DNA of 64,000 nt, from the NCBI GenBank assembly GCA_045598285.1, contig JAZLLU010000016.1, positions 1-64,000 of the forward strand, given 5' to 3'. Shown in pieces: positions 9,043 through 16,806 of this stretch (its first letter is position 1; each line of letters begins with the position of its first letter). The position numbers were made by a program, and so were the translations under genes. This stretch comes from RGIG5612 sp045598285 (lineage in GTDB: Bacteria > Bacillota > Clostridia > Lachnospirales > Lachnospiraceae). The notes beneath the pieces were generated by a model. It was not told the origin of the DNA and made no database searches. It saw only the letters and a list, made by a program, of their open reading frames with translations.

Positions 9043-9516
9043 ATGGATAACATTAAAACGATAAGAAAGAATAAAGGTCTCACGCAGGTACAAGCATCAT
9101 CAATTACAGGAATACCTTTAAGAACTTATAAAGTTTACGAAAATGACCCTACAAAAGTTGGAAACATCAAATATAAATATATAGTTGAAGAATTAAGTAG
9201 ATACGGATACATTGATGAAGAACATGGGGTAATTTCTATTAATGATATTAAATCTTCATGTAAACTGGTGCTTGATAAATACGAAGTTGATTATGCAATT
9301 CTGTTTGGGTCATATGCAAAAGGCGAAGCTTCTGAAAAAAGTGATGTCGATATATTAATTTCAACAAGAGTAAAGGGCCTTAAGTTCTATGAAATAGTTG
9401 AGGAACTTAGAGAGGCGTTAAAAAAGAAAGTAGATCTACTTGGATTAGAGCAACTTAACAACAACCAGAAACTATTAAATGAAATACTAAAAGATGGGGT
9501 AAAAGTTTATGGTTAA
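9043..9516 (+). CDS. mntA: MntA-type antitoxin: HTH + minimal nucleotidyltransferase
   Basis: A 157-residue protein with an XRE-like HTH (residues about 1-50, GLTQVQASSITGIPLRTYKVYE) fused to a minimal nucleotidyltransferase domain with GSYAKGEASEKSDVD at residues 89-103 and a third Asp in KVDLLGLE. MntA proteins neutralize the HepT RNase by AMPylating it. It overlaps the HepT gene by 8 bases. The fused HTH suggests the antitoxin also represses its own promoter at the upstream inverted repeat. Start follows TAGGAGG. Confidence 0.88.
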   Translation: MDNIKTIRKNKGLTQVQASSITGIPLRTYKVYENDPTKVGNIKYKYIVEELSRYGYIDEEHGVISINDIKSSCKLVLDKYEVDYAILFGSYAKGEASEKSDVDILISTRVKGLKFYEIVEELREALKKKVDLLGLEQLNNNQKLLNEILKDGVKVYG

Positions 9517-9835
9517 AAATGATGACTACTATATTGGAAAGCTGATTGAAAATATTAACTTTATTTTTTCGCATATGTCAAATCAAACGCAAGAAAGTTT
9601 AGAAGGGGATGAGGTTCTTTTAGATTCAATGATGTTTAGGCTTGTTCAGATATCAGAGAATGCAAAAAATTTAAGTGAAGAATATAAAATTGAACATAAT
9701 AATATTCCCTGGATGGCAATATATGGATTAAGAAATAGAATAGTCCATGACTATGGCAATATAGATTTAGGAATAATATTTAATACACTAAAATACGACA
9801 TTGCTGAGATAAAATTATTGTTTGAAAGAATATAA
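9509..9835 (+). CDS. hepT: HepT-type HEPN ribonuclease toxin
   Basis: A 108-residue all-helical HEPN protein with the catalytic R(4x)H motif RNRIVHDY (Arg75, His80, Tyr82). The terminal Tyr is the residue AMPylated in HepT/MntA pairs. It is translationally coupled to the MntA antitoxin gene and flanked on both sides by tRNA-Lys fragments. Confidence 0.88.
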   Translation: MVKNDDYYIGKLIENINFIFSHMSNQTQESLEGDEVLLDSMMFRLVQISENAKNLSEEYKIEHNNIPWMAIYGLRNRIVHDYGNIDLGIIFNTLKYDIAEIKLLFERI

Positions 9836-9857
9836 ACAATATCAAATGAAAAAAGAG

Positions 9858-9894
9858 AGGGGCTCGAACCCTGGGCTCCCAAATTAAGAGATAA
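9858..9894 (-). repeat. att-like tRNA-Lys 3' fragment (copy 2)
   Basis: Read on the minus strand this runs from a CTCTTAAT anticodon-loop-like segment through GGGTTCGAGCCCC (T-arm). It is more diverged than the copies at 22372 and 23849. It separates the HepT/MntA pair from the large R-M island. Confidence 0.6.
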
Positions 9895-9907
9895 GGGAAA
9901 CGAAGAA

Positions 9908-10002
9908 TTAACCTACAATAATAAAATTAATTGACAAGTAGGTTAATTCGATTTATCATATGATTAACCCACAAAATGTAATATTGCAAGAAAGTAGGTT
10001 AA
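9908..10002 (+). promoter_or_regulatory. Promoter with four TTAACCTAC/GTAGGTTAA boxes
   Basis: A strong promoter TTGACA (9931-9936), 17-base spacer, TATCAT (9954-9959). Box copies lie at 9908-9916 (TTAACCTAC), 9938-9946 (GTAGGTTAA, inside the promoter spacer), about 9964-9972 (TTAACCCAC) and 9994-10002 (GTAGGTTAA, directly before the ATG at 10006). A protein binding these would block both transcription and the ribosome site. Confidence 0.65.
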
Positions 10003-10005
10003 CAC

Positions 10006-10299
10006 ATGTCAGTATTAGATGATGTATTAAAAGAAGAATATGAACGATTATTAAGAATGAAAAAAACAATGACGGCGGAATATGATAAACTTCCTAAAGA
10101 ATATTTGTCTAGAAAAAATATTAATGGTCACGAATGTTTTTATCTTCAACACCGCGAAGGAGATAAAATAAAAAGTGTATATGTTAACGAAAAAGATGTT
10201 GAGGATTATGCCGTTAAAATTGAAAGGCGCCGCGGCTTGAAAAAATCATTACGGGATATCGAGAAAGAACTCAAAAAAATCGAAAGGACTATTAAGTAA
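10006..10299 (+). CDS. Small charged helical protein of unknown function
   Basis: 97 residues. Two charged helices flank a short central segment (ECFYLQHREGDKIKSVYV) resembling the beta-hairpin of small DUF6788-like proteins in Firmicutes ('YYYLQ.REG.KVKSKYI'). Lys, Arg and Glu rich, with no membrane segment. There is no clear AGGAGG before the ATG; the AGG of the last box is the only candidate. It is the first gene after the tRNA fragment and sits behind a heavily operator-loaded promoter. Function unknown. Confidence 0.65.
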   Translation: MSVLDDVLKEEYERLLRMKKTMTAEYDKLPKEYLSRKNINGHECFYLQHREGDKIKSVYVNEKDVEDYAVKIERRRGLKKSLRDIEKELKKIERTIK

Positions 10300-10329
10300 T
10301 GGAGAAAATGGTATATTTCCAATTTAGTA

Positions 10330-10357
10330 TTGACATTCTGAAAAGAAATGTTAATAT
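10330..10357 (+). promoter_or_regulatory. Promoter for the 55-aa membrane microprotein
   Basis: TTGACA (10330-10335), 16 bases, TAATAT (10352-10357), about 85 bases before the start codon at 10444. Confidence 0.6.
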
Positions 10358-10443
10358 AACAAATCCAATCTAGTGTTGGATGAGGGCAACAAGGTCTACT
10401 ATTTTAATCTTGGGGTTCAAAATCCCGGAAAGGAGGTAGCGCC

Positions 10444-10611
10444 ATGAACTGTACTGTCACTATTGACTGGAAGTTTGTTGTTGCCCTTGGCGGGACTGTG
10501 GTGCTTTTTGTCTTCTCTTCGAAGATAGATAGTGCAGCAGCTGAACGAGTGTTAACCCATGCGGTTGATACTTGCAAGGAGTTAGTGGTTGCTTTCAAAA
10601 GCAACTGCTAA
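10444..10611 (+). CDS. 55-aa single-pass membrane microprotein
   Basis: A short ORF with a near-consensus ribosome site (AAAGGAGG, 7 bases before ATG). The product has a hydrophobic stretch FVVALGGTVVLFVF (residues 11-24) followed by an amphipathic helix and ends FKSNC. Small proteins with a 'WK.V.ALG..V...F..K.D...AERV' pattern recur in gut Firmicutes, but I know no function. A hairpin terminator follows, so it forms its own unit or a leader before the HEPN gene. Type I toxin-like behaviour is possible but unproven. Confidence 0.65.
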   Translation: MNCTVTIDWKFVVALGGTVVLFVFSSKIDSAAAERVLTHAVDTCKELVVAFKSNC

Positions 10612-10623
10612 TTCCCGCATCAG

Positions 10624-10653
10624 GGCACATAGTCTTCGGATTATGTGCCTTTT
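10624..10653 (+). terminator. Terminator or attenuator hairpin
   Basis: Arms GGCACATA and TATGTGCC are followed by TTTT. It lies between the 55-aa gene and the next start at 10680, so it could attenuate read-through into the HEPN gene. Confidence 0.65.
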
Positions 10654-10679
10654 CTATATCTCAAGGGGGACGATTTTTT

Positions 10680-12233
10680 ATGAACAAAGAACATTTATTA
10701 TCTCTATTAAGAGAACATACCACACTTTTTGAGAATAACATTGCACGTGAACTTGAAAAAACACACGATCAATGGTTTGAGGACTTTGGGTTTCCTATTT
10801 TTGGGGAAACCTCAAAGGATTATCATGAACAGGTTTATTTTCAATCGTACCTTGAATCATATACTCGCAAAATGATAAACGGAATCATTAAAGAATTATG
10901 TGAAGAGTATGTTGTTGATCAAATTAGATGGCCTGAGATGGAATTTTGCGGGAGTTACAAAGGGCAAACAAATTCTGAATTTGAAAGGGAATTTTACTTT
11001 GAATTTATTAACGAAGATACAAGAACTGGGTATCGATACACTTATTTAAGAGATGATAAAGTTGATGAGGTATTAAAAGCTGGAGATGTTGACAGAATAG
11101 TACTAGTTATATGGCAGCAGGAAGATTACCATATTGGCTTTGAGTATGACGATGAACGCGTAAAAGGAATTCTACTTTTGGACTTGTTCCAGGAGTTATT
11201 TTATGACCTCCTTGAAATCGAAGAAATTCGTACCATGTATGACATATTTGCAGAAAATATTACTCACGCTGTAGAAAAAGCAAATGCAATGATTTCTTTA
11301 GTAACGCTTCCTGGCTTTACACCATCTTATCTACATAAAAACAGAAAAGAAGTTGTTCAACATCTAAAAGAAGAAGTAAGTGCCACATCTTCGTTCTATG
11401 TAAAGAACGTAAAGTATCAGGAAACGCAGATAGACTCAGAAAAACTAATCTCGCAATATCATCTGTCCTCATATTTTCTTAATAATGAATTAGAACAGGC
11501 CTTTGTTGGAACAAGCCTTTATGCTAAGAGTTTTTTAACGTCAGAGTATTTGTATAAATATTTTAATAATAATCCTTTGTTCGATTATACACCGATTGTT
11601 AGTGGATATTTAAAATCAATAGAACAACTTCTCGATGTAATTTGTAGGAGCCACGACAGGAATAATAATAAAAATTGGGAAAATATGGGTTCTTACACAA
11701 TGGGAAGTTACATAGAATACATCAGAAAGCATCGGGATATTTTTAGAAATGAATTACAGCCTGCGCAAGAAATCATTGTTATGTGTCTTGAAAGTTACAA
11801 AGTGGAAACAAGAAATAATCTCTTTCACAAAGATTATTTTTACAATTGGGATAGGGTTATTCAAATAAGGAAGAATACTGTGTTTTTGTATGTGACGCTA
11901 TTAGGTTCGGTTAACCTTGATTTTTTGCCAAAAGACTACAAAGGGCTTGGACTGTTACAAACTGAATATGACAAATTGTTTGAAATATTGGATGGTCAGG
12001 AGGGCTATTTTCTTATTGAGTTAAATGGTAAAGCATATTCTAAAATGTCCATGAGGCGGAGAGAAAAAGGATTAAACTATAACTTAGATGGAATGGTTAC
12101 AAATACAATAGAATTTGAAAAATATGAATATGACCATTATGTAACCATTGAAATAGGGCCAAGAAATATGCCAACAGCAATTTGGAAAGAAGATTTGTAT
12201 GAAAACCGAATATCTCAAATTTGGCAACGGTGA
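10680..12233 (+). CDS. Putative HEPN-domain protein, candidate defence RNase
   Basis: 517 residues, starting at the ATG preceded by AAGGGGGA; the upstream in-frame extension to 10572 overlaps the microprotein gene and the hairpin and is unlikely. The N-terminal half (about 1-190) is mixed alpha/beta and unrecognized. The C-terminal half is helical and holds an R(4x)H signature RNNLFH (Arg378-His383), the usual HEPN nuclease pattern with Asn after Arg. Length and two-part layout suggest a sensor plus HEPN effector. It lies in the R-M island, directly after a membrane microprotein. HEPN assignment rests on one motif and helical context. Confidence 0.5.
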   Translation: MNKEHLLSLLREHTTLFENNIARELEKTHDQWFEDFGFPIFGETSKDYHEQVYFQSYLESYTRKMINGIIKELCEEYVVDQIRWPEMEFCGSYKGQTNSEFEREFYFEFINEDTRTGYRYTYLRDDKVDEVLKAGDVDRIVLVIWQQEDYHIGFEYDDERVKGILLLDLFQELFYDLLEIEEIRTMYDIFAENITHAVEKANAMISLVTLPGFTPSYLHKNRKEVVQHLKEEVSATSSFYVKNVKYQETQIDSEKLISQYHLSSYFLNNELEQAFVGTSLYAKSFLTSEYLYKYFNNNPLFDYTPIVSGYLKSIEQLLDVICRSHDRNNNKNWENMGSYTMGSYIEYIRKHRDIFRNELQPAQEIIVMCLESYKVETRNNLFHKDYFYNWDRVIQIRKNTVFLYVTLLGSVNLDFLPKDYKGLGLLQTEYDKLFEILDGQEGYFLIELNGKAYSKMSMRRREKGLNYNLDGMVTNTIEFEKYEYDHYVTIEIGPRNMPTAIWKEDLYENRISQIWQR

Positions 12234-12328
12234 GTATAAATCAAATAGCCTTGCTTAATTCATAAAAGACAATAGACATAAGCAAAGAATAAAACGGACA
12301 TAAAATTTTTAGAGAAAAAAACAAGTAT
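12234..12328. other. Intergenic, no gene seen
   Basis: AT-rich spacer between the HEPN gene and a terminator; no ORF with a ribosome site. Together with the terminator and promoter region below it makes up the 356-base gap before 12590. Confidence 0.6.
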
Positions 12329-12356
12329 AAAAAGCACCTAGATGGTGCTTTTTAAT
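12329..12356 (+). terminator. Intrinsic terminator
   Basis: AAAAAGCACC-TAGAT-GGTGCTTTTT, a 10-base stem with flanking A and T runs, usable on either strand. Confidence 0.88.
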
Positions 12357-12442
12357 TTTAATAAGCATCCTTGATGCAGCATTTAGGTGATATTTAACTA
12401 TTAAAAAAATTAATATAAAAGAGGATTATTTTGGCAAAATGC

Positions 12443-12536
12443 ATGTACATAAAAAATATATCAAAAAAGTATTGACATTTAGGATATGTGATGATAATAT
12501 AACAGCATAAACGATGTACATATAAAATATATCAAA
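12443..12536 (+). promoter_or_regulatory. Promoter bracketed by 23-base direct repeats
   Basis: TTGACA (12472-12477), 17 bases, TAATAT (12495-12500). Near-identical direct repeats, each starting with the palindrome ATGTACAT and ending in AATATATCAAA, lie at 12443-12465 and 12514-12536, one upstream of -35 and one just after -10. This is the geometry of a repressor/activator-controlled promoter. It drives the three-gene methylase-like cluster at 12590-14920. Confidence 0.7.
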
Positions 12537-12589
12537 CGTATTACGAATTATAAAAAATGAACTTTACAAGAAAGGGGAAATAATTTAAA

Positions 12590-12985
12590 ATGAAGTCATT
12601 CGAAGTAAGAGCTAAATGTGGTCATGTTGGAAGAAATTATTACGTTGAAAAAAGTTTTATTATAAAGGCAAAAGATAAGCGTGAAGCAGCCGCAATAGTT
12701 AGAGATAAGCCAAGAGTAAAACATCATGCAAAAGATGCAATAAGATGGGTTGCCGAAATAGATGATAAAACTTATTTGGAAAAGAAAAAAGAATATGATT
12801 CAGATCCATATTTTAAGTGTAAAAGTATACAAGAACAAAAAATAAATTGTGAATTAACAATTTTAGAGGAAATAGTAAAACCTCAATACAAGAAAAAAGA
12901 TAAATCAAATCAAAAATTTTATTATGGAAAAGAAAAAATTAGAAATCCAAAAAAATATTTCAATAGATATTTGGCGATAGCATAG
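12590..12985 (+). CDS. Basic small protein heading a degenerate R-M cluster
   Basis: 131 residues, very basic (many Lys and Arg), with no recognized domain. A predicted beta/alpha N-terminus (FEVRAKCGHVGRNYYVEKSF) is followed by a Lys-rich tail. It is the first gene behind the repeat-bracketed promoter and lies 13 bases before a half-HsdS gene. A DNA-binding controller is a natural guess from charge and position; nothing in the sequence proves it. Confidence 0.6.
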   Translation: MKSFEVRAKCGHVGRNYYVEKSFIIKAKDKREAAAIVRDKPRVKHHAKDAIRWVAEIDDKTYLEKKKEYDSDPYFKCKSIQEQKINCELTILEEIVKPQYKKKDKSNQKFYYGKEKIRNPKKYFNRYLAIA

Positions 12986-12998
12986 AGAGGTATTAAAA

Positions 12999-13580
12999 AT
13001 GAATAAAATTGATAAACTAGAAAATCATGTAGAAATTATTGGAGGACAAATAACATCTAGAGTGATTGCAAAAGTAAATGATGAAGTTGTTGAAACTAGA
13101 CGAGTTATTACGCCAAGCTGCATACAAGCCGATGGAACAATTGATTTCGAAAATATGCCTGAAGAACAATTGAAGGTAAAAGCAGAAAAGAAGAGAATTA
13201 CAGAAAAAGATGATATAGTTCTAAAATTATCTTCGCCATATATTGCCGCATTAATTGATGAGAATTCAGAAGGCTGTTTGGTACCATCATTTTGTGCAAT
13301 TATAAAAAATAAAGAAACTATTAATAACGAATACCTACTCGCATTTCTTAATAGCAGTTACTGCGAAAAACAATTAAAAAAAATAGTAGCGGGTTATCAT
13401 ATGAGTATTTTACCAATTGGTAAGTTAAAAAGCATTAGTATTCCAGTTCCGAGTGAACAGATACAAAGGGAAATAGGTCAAAAATATATTGATACACAAA
13501 ATAAGATAAAGTTATTCAAAAAGATTGTAGAGTTAGAAAAAAAACGTAATGATATTGTATTTAAGGAATTAGGTGAATAA
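12999..13580 (+). CDS. Half-length HsdS-like specificity subunit (single TRD)
   Basis: 193 residues with the type I S-subunit signature in its C-terminal half: YLLAFLNSSYCEKQLKKIVAG, then a LPIGKLKSISIPVPSEQIQREI segment and a terminal coiled helix. Canonical HsdS proteins have about 400 residues and two target-recognition domains; this has one. It would have to dimerize to bind a bipartite site. It starts 13 bases after the upstream gene and ends 2 bases before the degenerate methylase gene. Confidence 0.75.
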   Translation: MNKIDKLENHVEIIGGQITSRVIAKVNDEVVETRRVITPSCIQADGTIDFENMPEEQLKVKAEKKRITEKDDIVLKLSSPYIAALIDENSEGCLVPSFCAIIKNKETINNEYLLAFLNSSYCEKQLKKIVAGYHMSILPIGKLKSISIPVPSEQIQREIGQKYIDTQNKIKLFKKIVELEKKRNDIVFKELGE

Positions 13581-13582
13581 TA

Positions 13583-14920
13583 ATGATAAAACAGGAAATT
13601 AATAAAGAAAATATTATAGATAAATTAGAAAAATGTTTGAGTAAGCTTATACCCGTTAATGAAGTTGCAATGGCACTCGTAAGAATGATTTTTATTAAAT
13701 ATGCGATAGACAATTGCTTAGGAGATAAATCAATATCAGATAATCAGCAGTTATACCAAAGAGCTCAAAAAATGCTTGCAATGAAAGATGCGATTAACGG
13801 AGTGTTTATTGTTCAGGAAATTTTAAATAATATTGATGAATATTATTTATTAAACGGTGTTTTATCAAATGATGGTTTTTCTTTTAATCAGATTATGTTT
13901 GGACAAAGTATTCAAAAAGTTAAAAGTAATATAAGAGAAGAAAGTTTTAAGGAAATATTAGAAATTATTGGGTGCGTTGATTTAGAAGAAAACAAAGAAC
14001 ATACTGTAGGGAAAATGTTTTCAGAAGATTTAATAAAAAGATTGTACGATTCATCAGAAAAAAGATCAAAGTATGGTACTAGCTTGACTAAAAAATCAAT
14101 TTCGAAAATTTCAAAAGAATTATTGCAAGTAAAAAATGAAGAAAAATTTTATGATTTTGTATCAGGAATGGGATTATCAACGATAGAAATTAATAAAGAT
14201 ATTAATTCACAAATCTTATGTATTGATAAAAATCATAATAATGTTGCAATTGCGGCTATGTTGTTTATATTGTGTGGGTTTACAAATTTTAAGATTATAT
14301 GTGAAGATAGCATGGGTTATTTTTCAAACTTAAATAAAGGGGATAAAATTTTTGTAGACCCACCAGTAGGACTTAAAATAGAATGTAATGATGGATATAG
14401 AGACGTTTCAGTTGTAGCCTTAGAAATATTGAAAAATAGTATAAACCAAGAAGGCATCGGCGTGATGACGATTCCGAGTGGACCATTATTTCAATCAAAA
14501 GGTAAGGCAGCAGATCTTAGAAAACAATTATTAGCAGAAGGAGCCGTAAAAGCGGTAATCGCGTTACCACCTTTGTGGGCTGGCGCACAGATTGGAACCA
14601 ATTTAATTGTTTTACAAAAAGGGAAACCTCAATTTGAAATATTATTTATTGATGCGATACAAGATGCTGAATGCAGTAATAAGCGAATAAAAAATAATGA
14701 TATTTCTGATGAATTAATAACAAGAATTGTTAATACATATAACGATAATGTATCAATTGATGGTTTTTCAAAAGTTATTAGCCATAGTGAAATAATAAAT
14801 AATGATAATAATTTTCTACCAGCTACTTATGTAATGAAAGTTGTTGAAGAAGAAAATTTGACACTGGATGAAATAGACCAACAATTGAAAGAATTATATT
14901 CTAAACTTGGTATTAAATGA
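13583..14920 (+). CDS. HsdM-like N6-adenine methylase with altered catalytic motifs
   Basis: 445 residues, alignable by eye with the N6-Mtase core of HsdM (GIGVMTIPSGPLF...LRKQLLAEGAVKAVIALPPLW...GTNLIVLQKG). The SAM-binding motif I, usually DPACGSGG, reads SGMGLSTIEI (about 194-203). The catalytic motif IV, usually NPPF, reads DPPV (259-262). Loss of the Asp/Gly pattern in motif I and of the aromatic in motif IV suggests it is not an ordinary methylase. It could act as a DNA-binding or regulatory homologue with the half-S subunit. It immediately precedes a complete type I system. Confidence 0.72.
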   Translation: MIKQEINKENIIDKLEKCLSKLIPVNEVAMALVRMIFIKYAIDNCLGDKSISDNQQLYQRAQKMLAMKDAINGVFIVQEILNNIDEYYLLNGVLSNDGFSFNQIMFGQSIQKVKSNIREESFKEILEIIGCVDLEENKEHTVGKMFSEDLIKRLYDSSEKRSKYGTSLTKKSISKISKELLQVKNEEKFYDFVSGMGLSTIEINKDINSQILCIDKNHNNVAIAAMLFILCGFTNFKIICEDSMGYFSNLNKGDKIFVDPPVGLKIECNDGYRDVSVVALEILKNSINQEGIGVMTIPSGPLFQSKGKAADLRKQLLAEGAVKAVIALPPLWAGAQIGTNLIVLQKGKPQFEILFIDAIQDAECSNKRIKNNDISDELITRIVNTYNDNVSIDGFSKVISHSEIINNDNNFLPATYVMKVVEEENLTLDEIDQQLKELYSKLGIK

Positions 14921-14985
14921 AAAAAAATAACAGTTTTATTTCAGCGTAACGAAATAAAAATTATTAAGGTGGAGGGAAAATCAAA

Positions 14986-16806
14986 ATGATTAATATAAGA
15001 AAACTAGAATCAGAATTATGGGAATCAGCTGATTTATTACGTGCAGGTTCAAAGTTAACATCAAATCAATACTGTATGCCTGTGCTAGGACTTATTTTCC
15101 TTCGATACGCATATAGCAGATATAAAATGGTTGAAGCAGAAATCTTAAAAGGACGCCCGTCTCGTAGAGGAAGAGTTATGCCTGTCGAGGCAAGTGACTT
15201 TGCTGCTAAAAGTGCGTTATATCTTCCAAAGGAAGCGCAGTATGATTATTTATTGAATCTTCCTGAAGATATTGCTGCGGCAGGACTTGTTAATAAAGAT
15301 GGTCACAAAATGAATAGTTTAGGAGAAGTGGTCAACAATGCTATGCAACTCATTGAGAATCAGAGCGAGCAGTTAATCGGTGTACTTCCTAAAAGTTATA
15401 CAGATTTCTCTAATGAGATTCTGTCAGAACTTCTTCGTATATTTAATAACTCTGCCCTTGATGAAGTTGGTGGAGATATTATCGGAAGAATCTATGAGTA
15501 CTTCTTAAATAAATTTGCAAAGAACATCGCATCAGATGATGGTGTTTTCTTCACACCTAAGTCTCTGGTAAAGATGATTGTTAATATTATTGAACCTACA
15601 AGCGGTGTCTTACTTGACCCAGCTTGTGGTTCTGGTGGCATGTTCATTCAATCTGGTGATTTTGTTAATGCTACTGGAATGAACGCTAACAGCACTATGA
15701 CCTTCTATGGTCAGGAAAAGGTTGAATATAATGCTCAGCTTTGTCTTATGAACATGGCAGTGCATGGACTTACTGGTGTTATTAAATCCGGTGACGAAGC
15801 AAACAGTTTCTATCATGATGCTCATAATCTTGATGGCTGCTGCGATTATGTAATGGCAAATCCGCCATTCAATGTAGATAAGGTAAAAGCCGAATCATGT
15901 GAAAGTGCTAAACGTTTACCTTTCGGTATGCCGGGTATCAATAAAAATAAAGAAGTTGGTAATGGTAACTATTTGTGGATATCGTATTTCTACAGTTACC
16001 TTAATGAAAGAGGTCGTGCCGGTTTTGTGATGGCTTCTTCAGCTACAGACAGCCAAGGCAAGGACAAAGATATCAGAGAAAGCTTAGTTAAGACTGGCCA
16101 TGTAGATGCAATGATTAGTGTAGGCAATAACTTCTTTTATACTAAATCATTACCATGTTCGCTTTGGTTTTTTGATAAGGGGAAATCAGAACATATCAAG
16201 GACAAGGTTCTTTTTATTGATGCAAGAAATTACTATACAGTAGTTGACCGTACTCTTAACGAATGGTCTGAATGGCAACTTAAAAACTTGAATGCCATCG
16301 TATGGCTTTATCGCGGAGAGATTGATAAATACAAGGCTCTTCTTGATGAGTACCACACTGCTCTTGGCAGTGACAAGCCATTTGCAGAACAAGTACATGA
16401 ACTTTCTGAAAAAGCAAAGGCTCTTCGTTCCGAAGCAAAGAAGGCAGTTGAATCAGCTGAAAAGCGTGAAAGGAAAAAGACTCAGGAAGCTTATGATATT
16501 AAACTTGCAGAACTTATTGATATTCTCACAGTAGCAAAGGAAGCAAACTGGCTCTATGAAAAATTCGGTGATGGTGTATATGCTGATGTTCTAGGTCTTT
16601 GCAAGGTAGCAACTATTTCCGAAATTGAAGAAAAAGGATGGTCTCTTACTCCGGGTGCTTATGTAGGAGTTGCTCCTATCGAAGATGATGGTGTGGACTT
16701 TGAGGAACGTATGGCTGAAATTCACCGTGAACTATTATCTCTTCAGGCAGAATCTAATGACTTGATGGATACCATCTCACAAAATATGAAGGAGATGGGA
16801 TTATGA
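14986..16806 (+). CDS. hsdM: Type I restriction-modification methyltransferase HsdM
   Basis: 606 residues. N-terminal helical HsdM domain, SAM-binding motif DPACGSGGMF (Asp211) and catalytic motif NPPF (292-295), then an extended C-terminal helical part with a Lys/Glu-rich coiled segment (about 450-510). With HsdS it methylates adenine in the host recognition site. It overlaps hsdS by 4 bases (ATGA). Ribosome site GGTGGAGGG precedes the ATG. Confidence 0.95.
   Translation: MINIRKLESELWESADLLRAGSKLTSNQYCMPVLGLIFLRYAYSRYKMVEAEILKGRPSRRGRVMPVEASDFAAKSALYLPKEAQYDYLLNLPEDIAAAGLVNKDGHKMNSLGEVVNNAMQLIENQSEQLIGVLPKSYTDFSNEILSELLRIFNNSALDEVGGDIIGRIYEYFLNKFAKNIASDDGVFFTPKSLVKMIVNIIEPTSGVLLDPACGSGGMFIQSGDFVNATGMNANSTMTFYGQEKVEYNAQLCLMNMAVHGLTGVIKSGDEANSFYHDAHNLDGCCDYVMANPPFNVDKVKAESCESAKRLPFGMPGINKNKEVGNGNYLWISYFYSYLNERGRAGFVMASSATDSQGKDKDIRESLVKTGHVDAMISVGNNFFYTKSLPCSLWFFDKGKSEHIKDKVLFIDARNYYTVVDRTLNEWSEWQLKNLNAIVWLYRGEIDKYKALLDEYHTALGSDKPFAEQVHELSEKAKALRSEAKKAVESAEKRERKKTQEAYDIKLAELIDILTVAKEANWLYEKFGDGVYADVLGLCKVATISEIEEKGWSLTPGAYVGVAPIEDDGVDFEERMAEIHRELLSLQAESNDLMDTISQNMKEMGL

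Noticed and set aside
10572..10679. N-terminal extension of the HEPN gene
   Set aside because: It runs through the 55-aa gene end and the hairpin; the ATG at 10680 has a better ribosome site.
15610..15825. Minus-strand ORF inside hsdM
   Set aside because: Antisense shadow of the strongly conserved methylase motif region.
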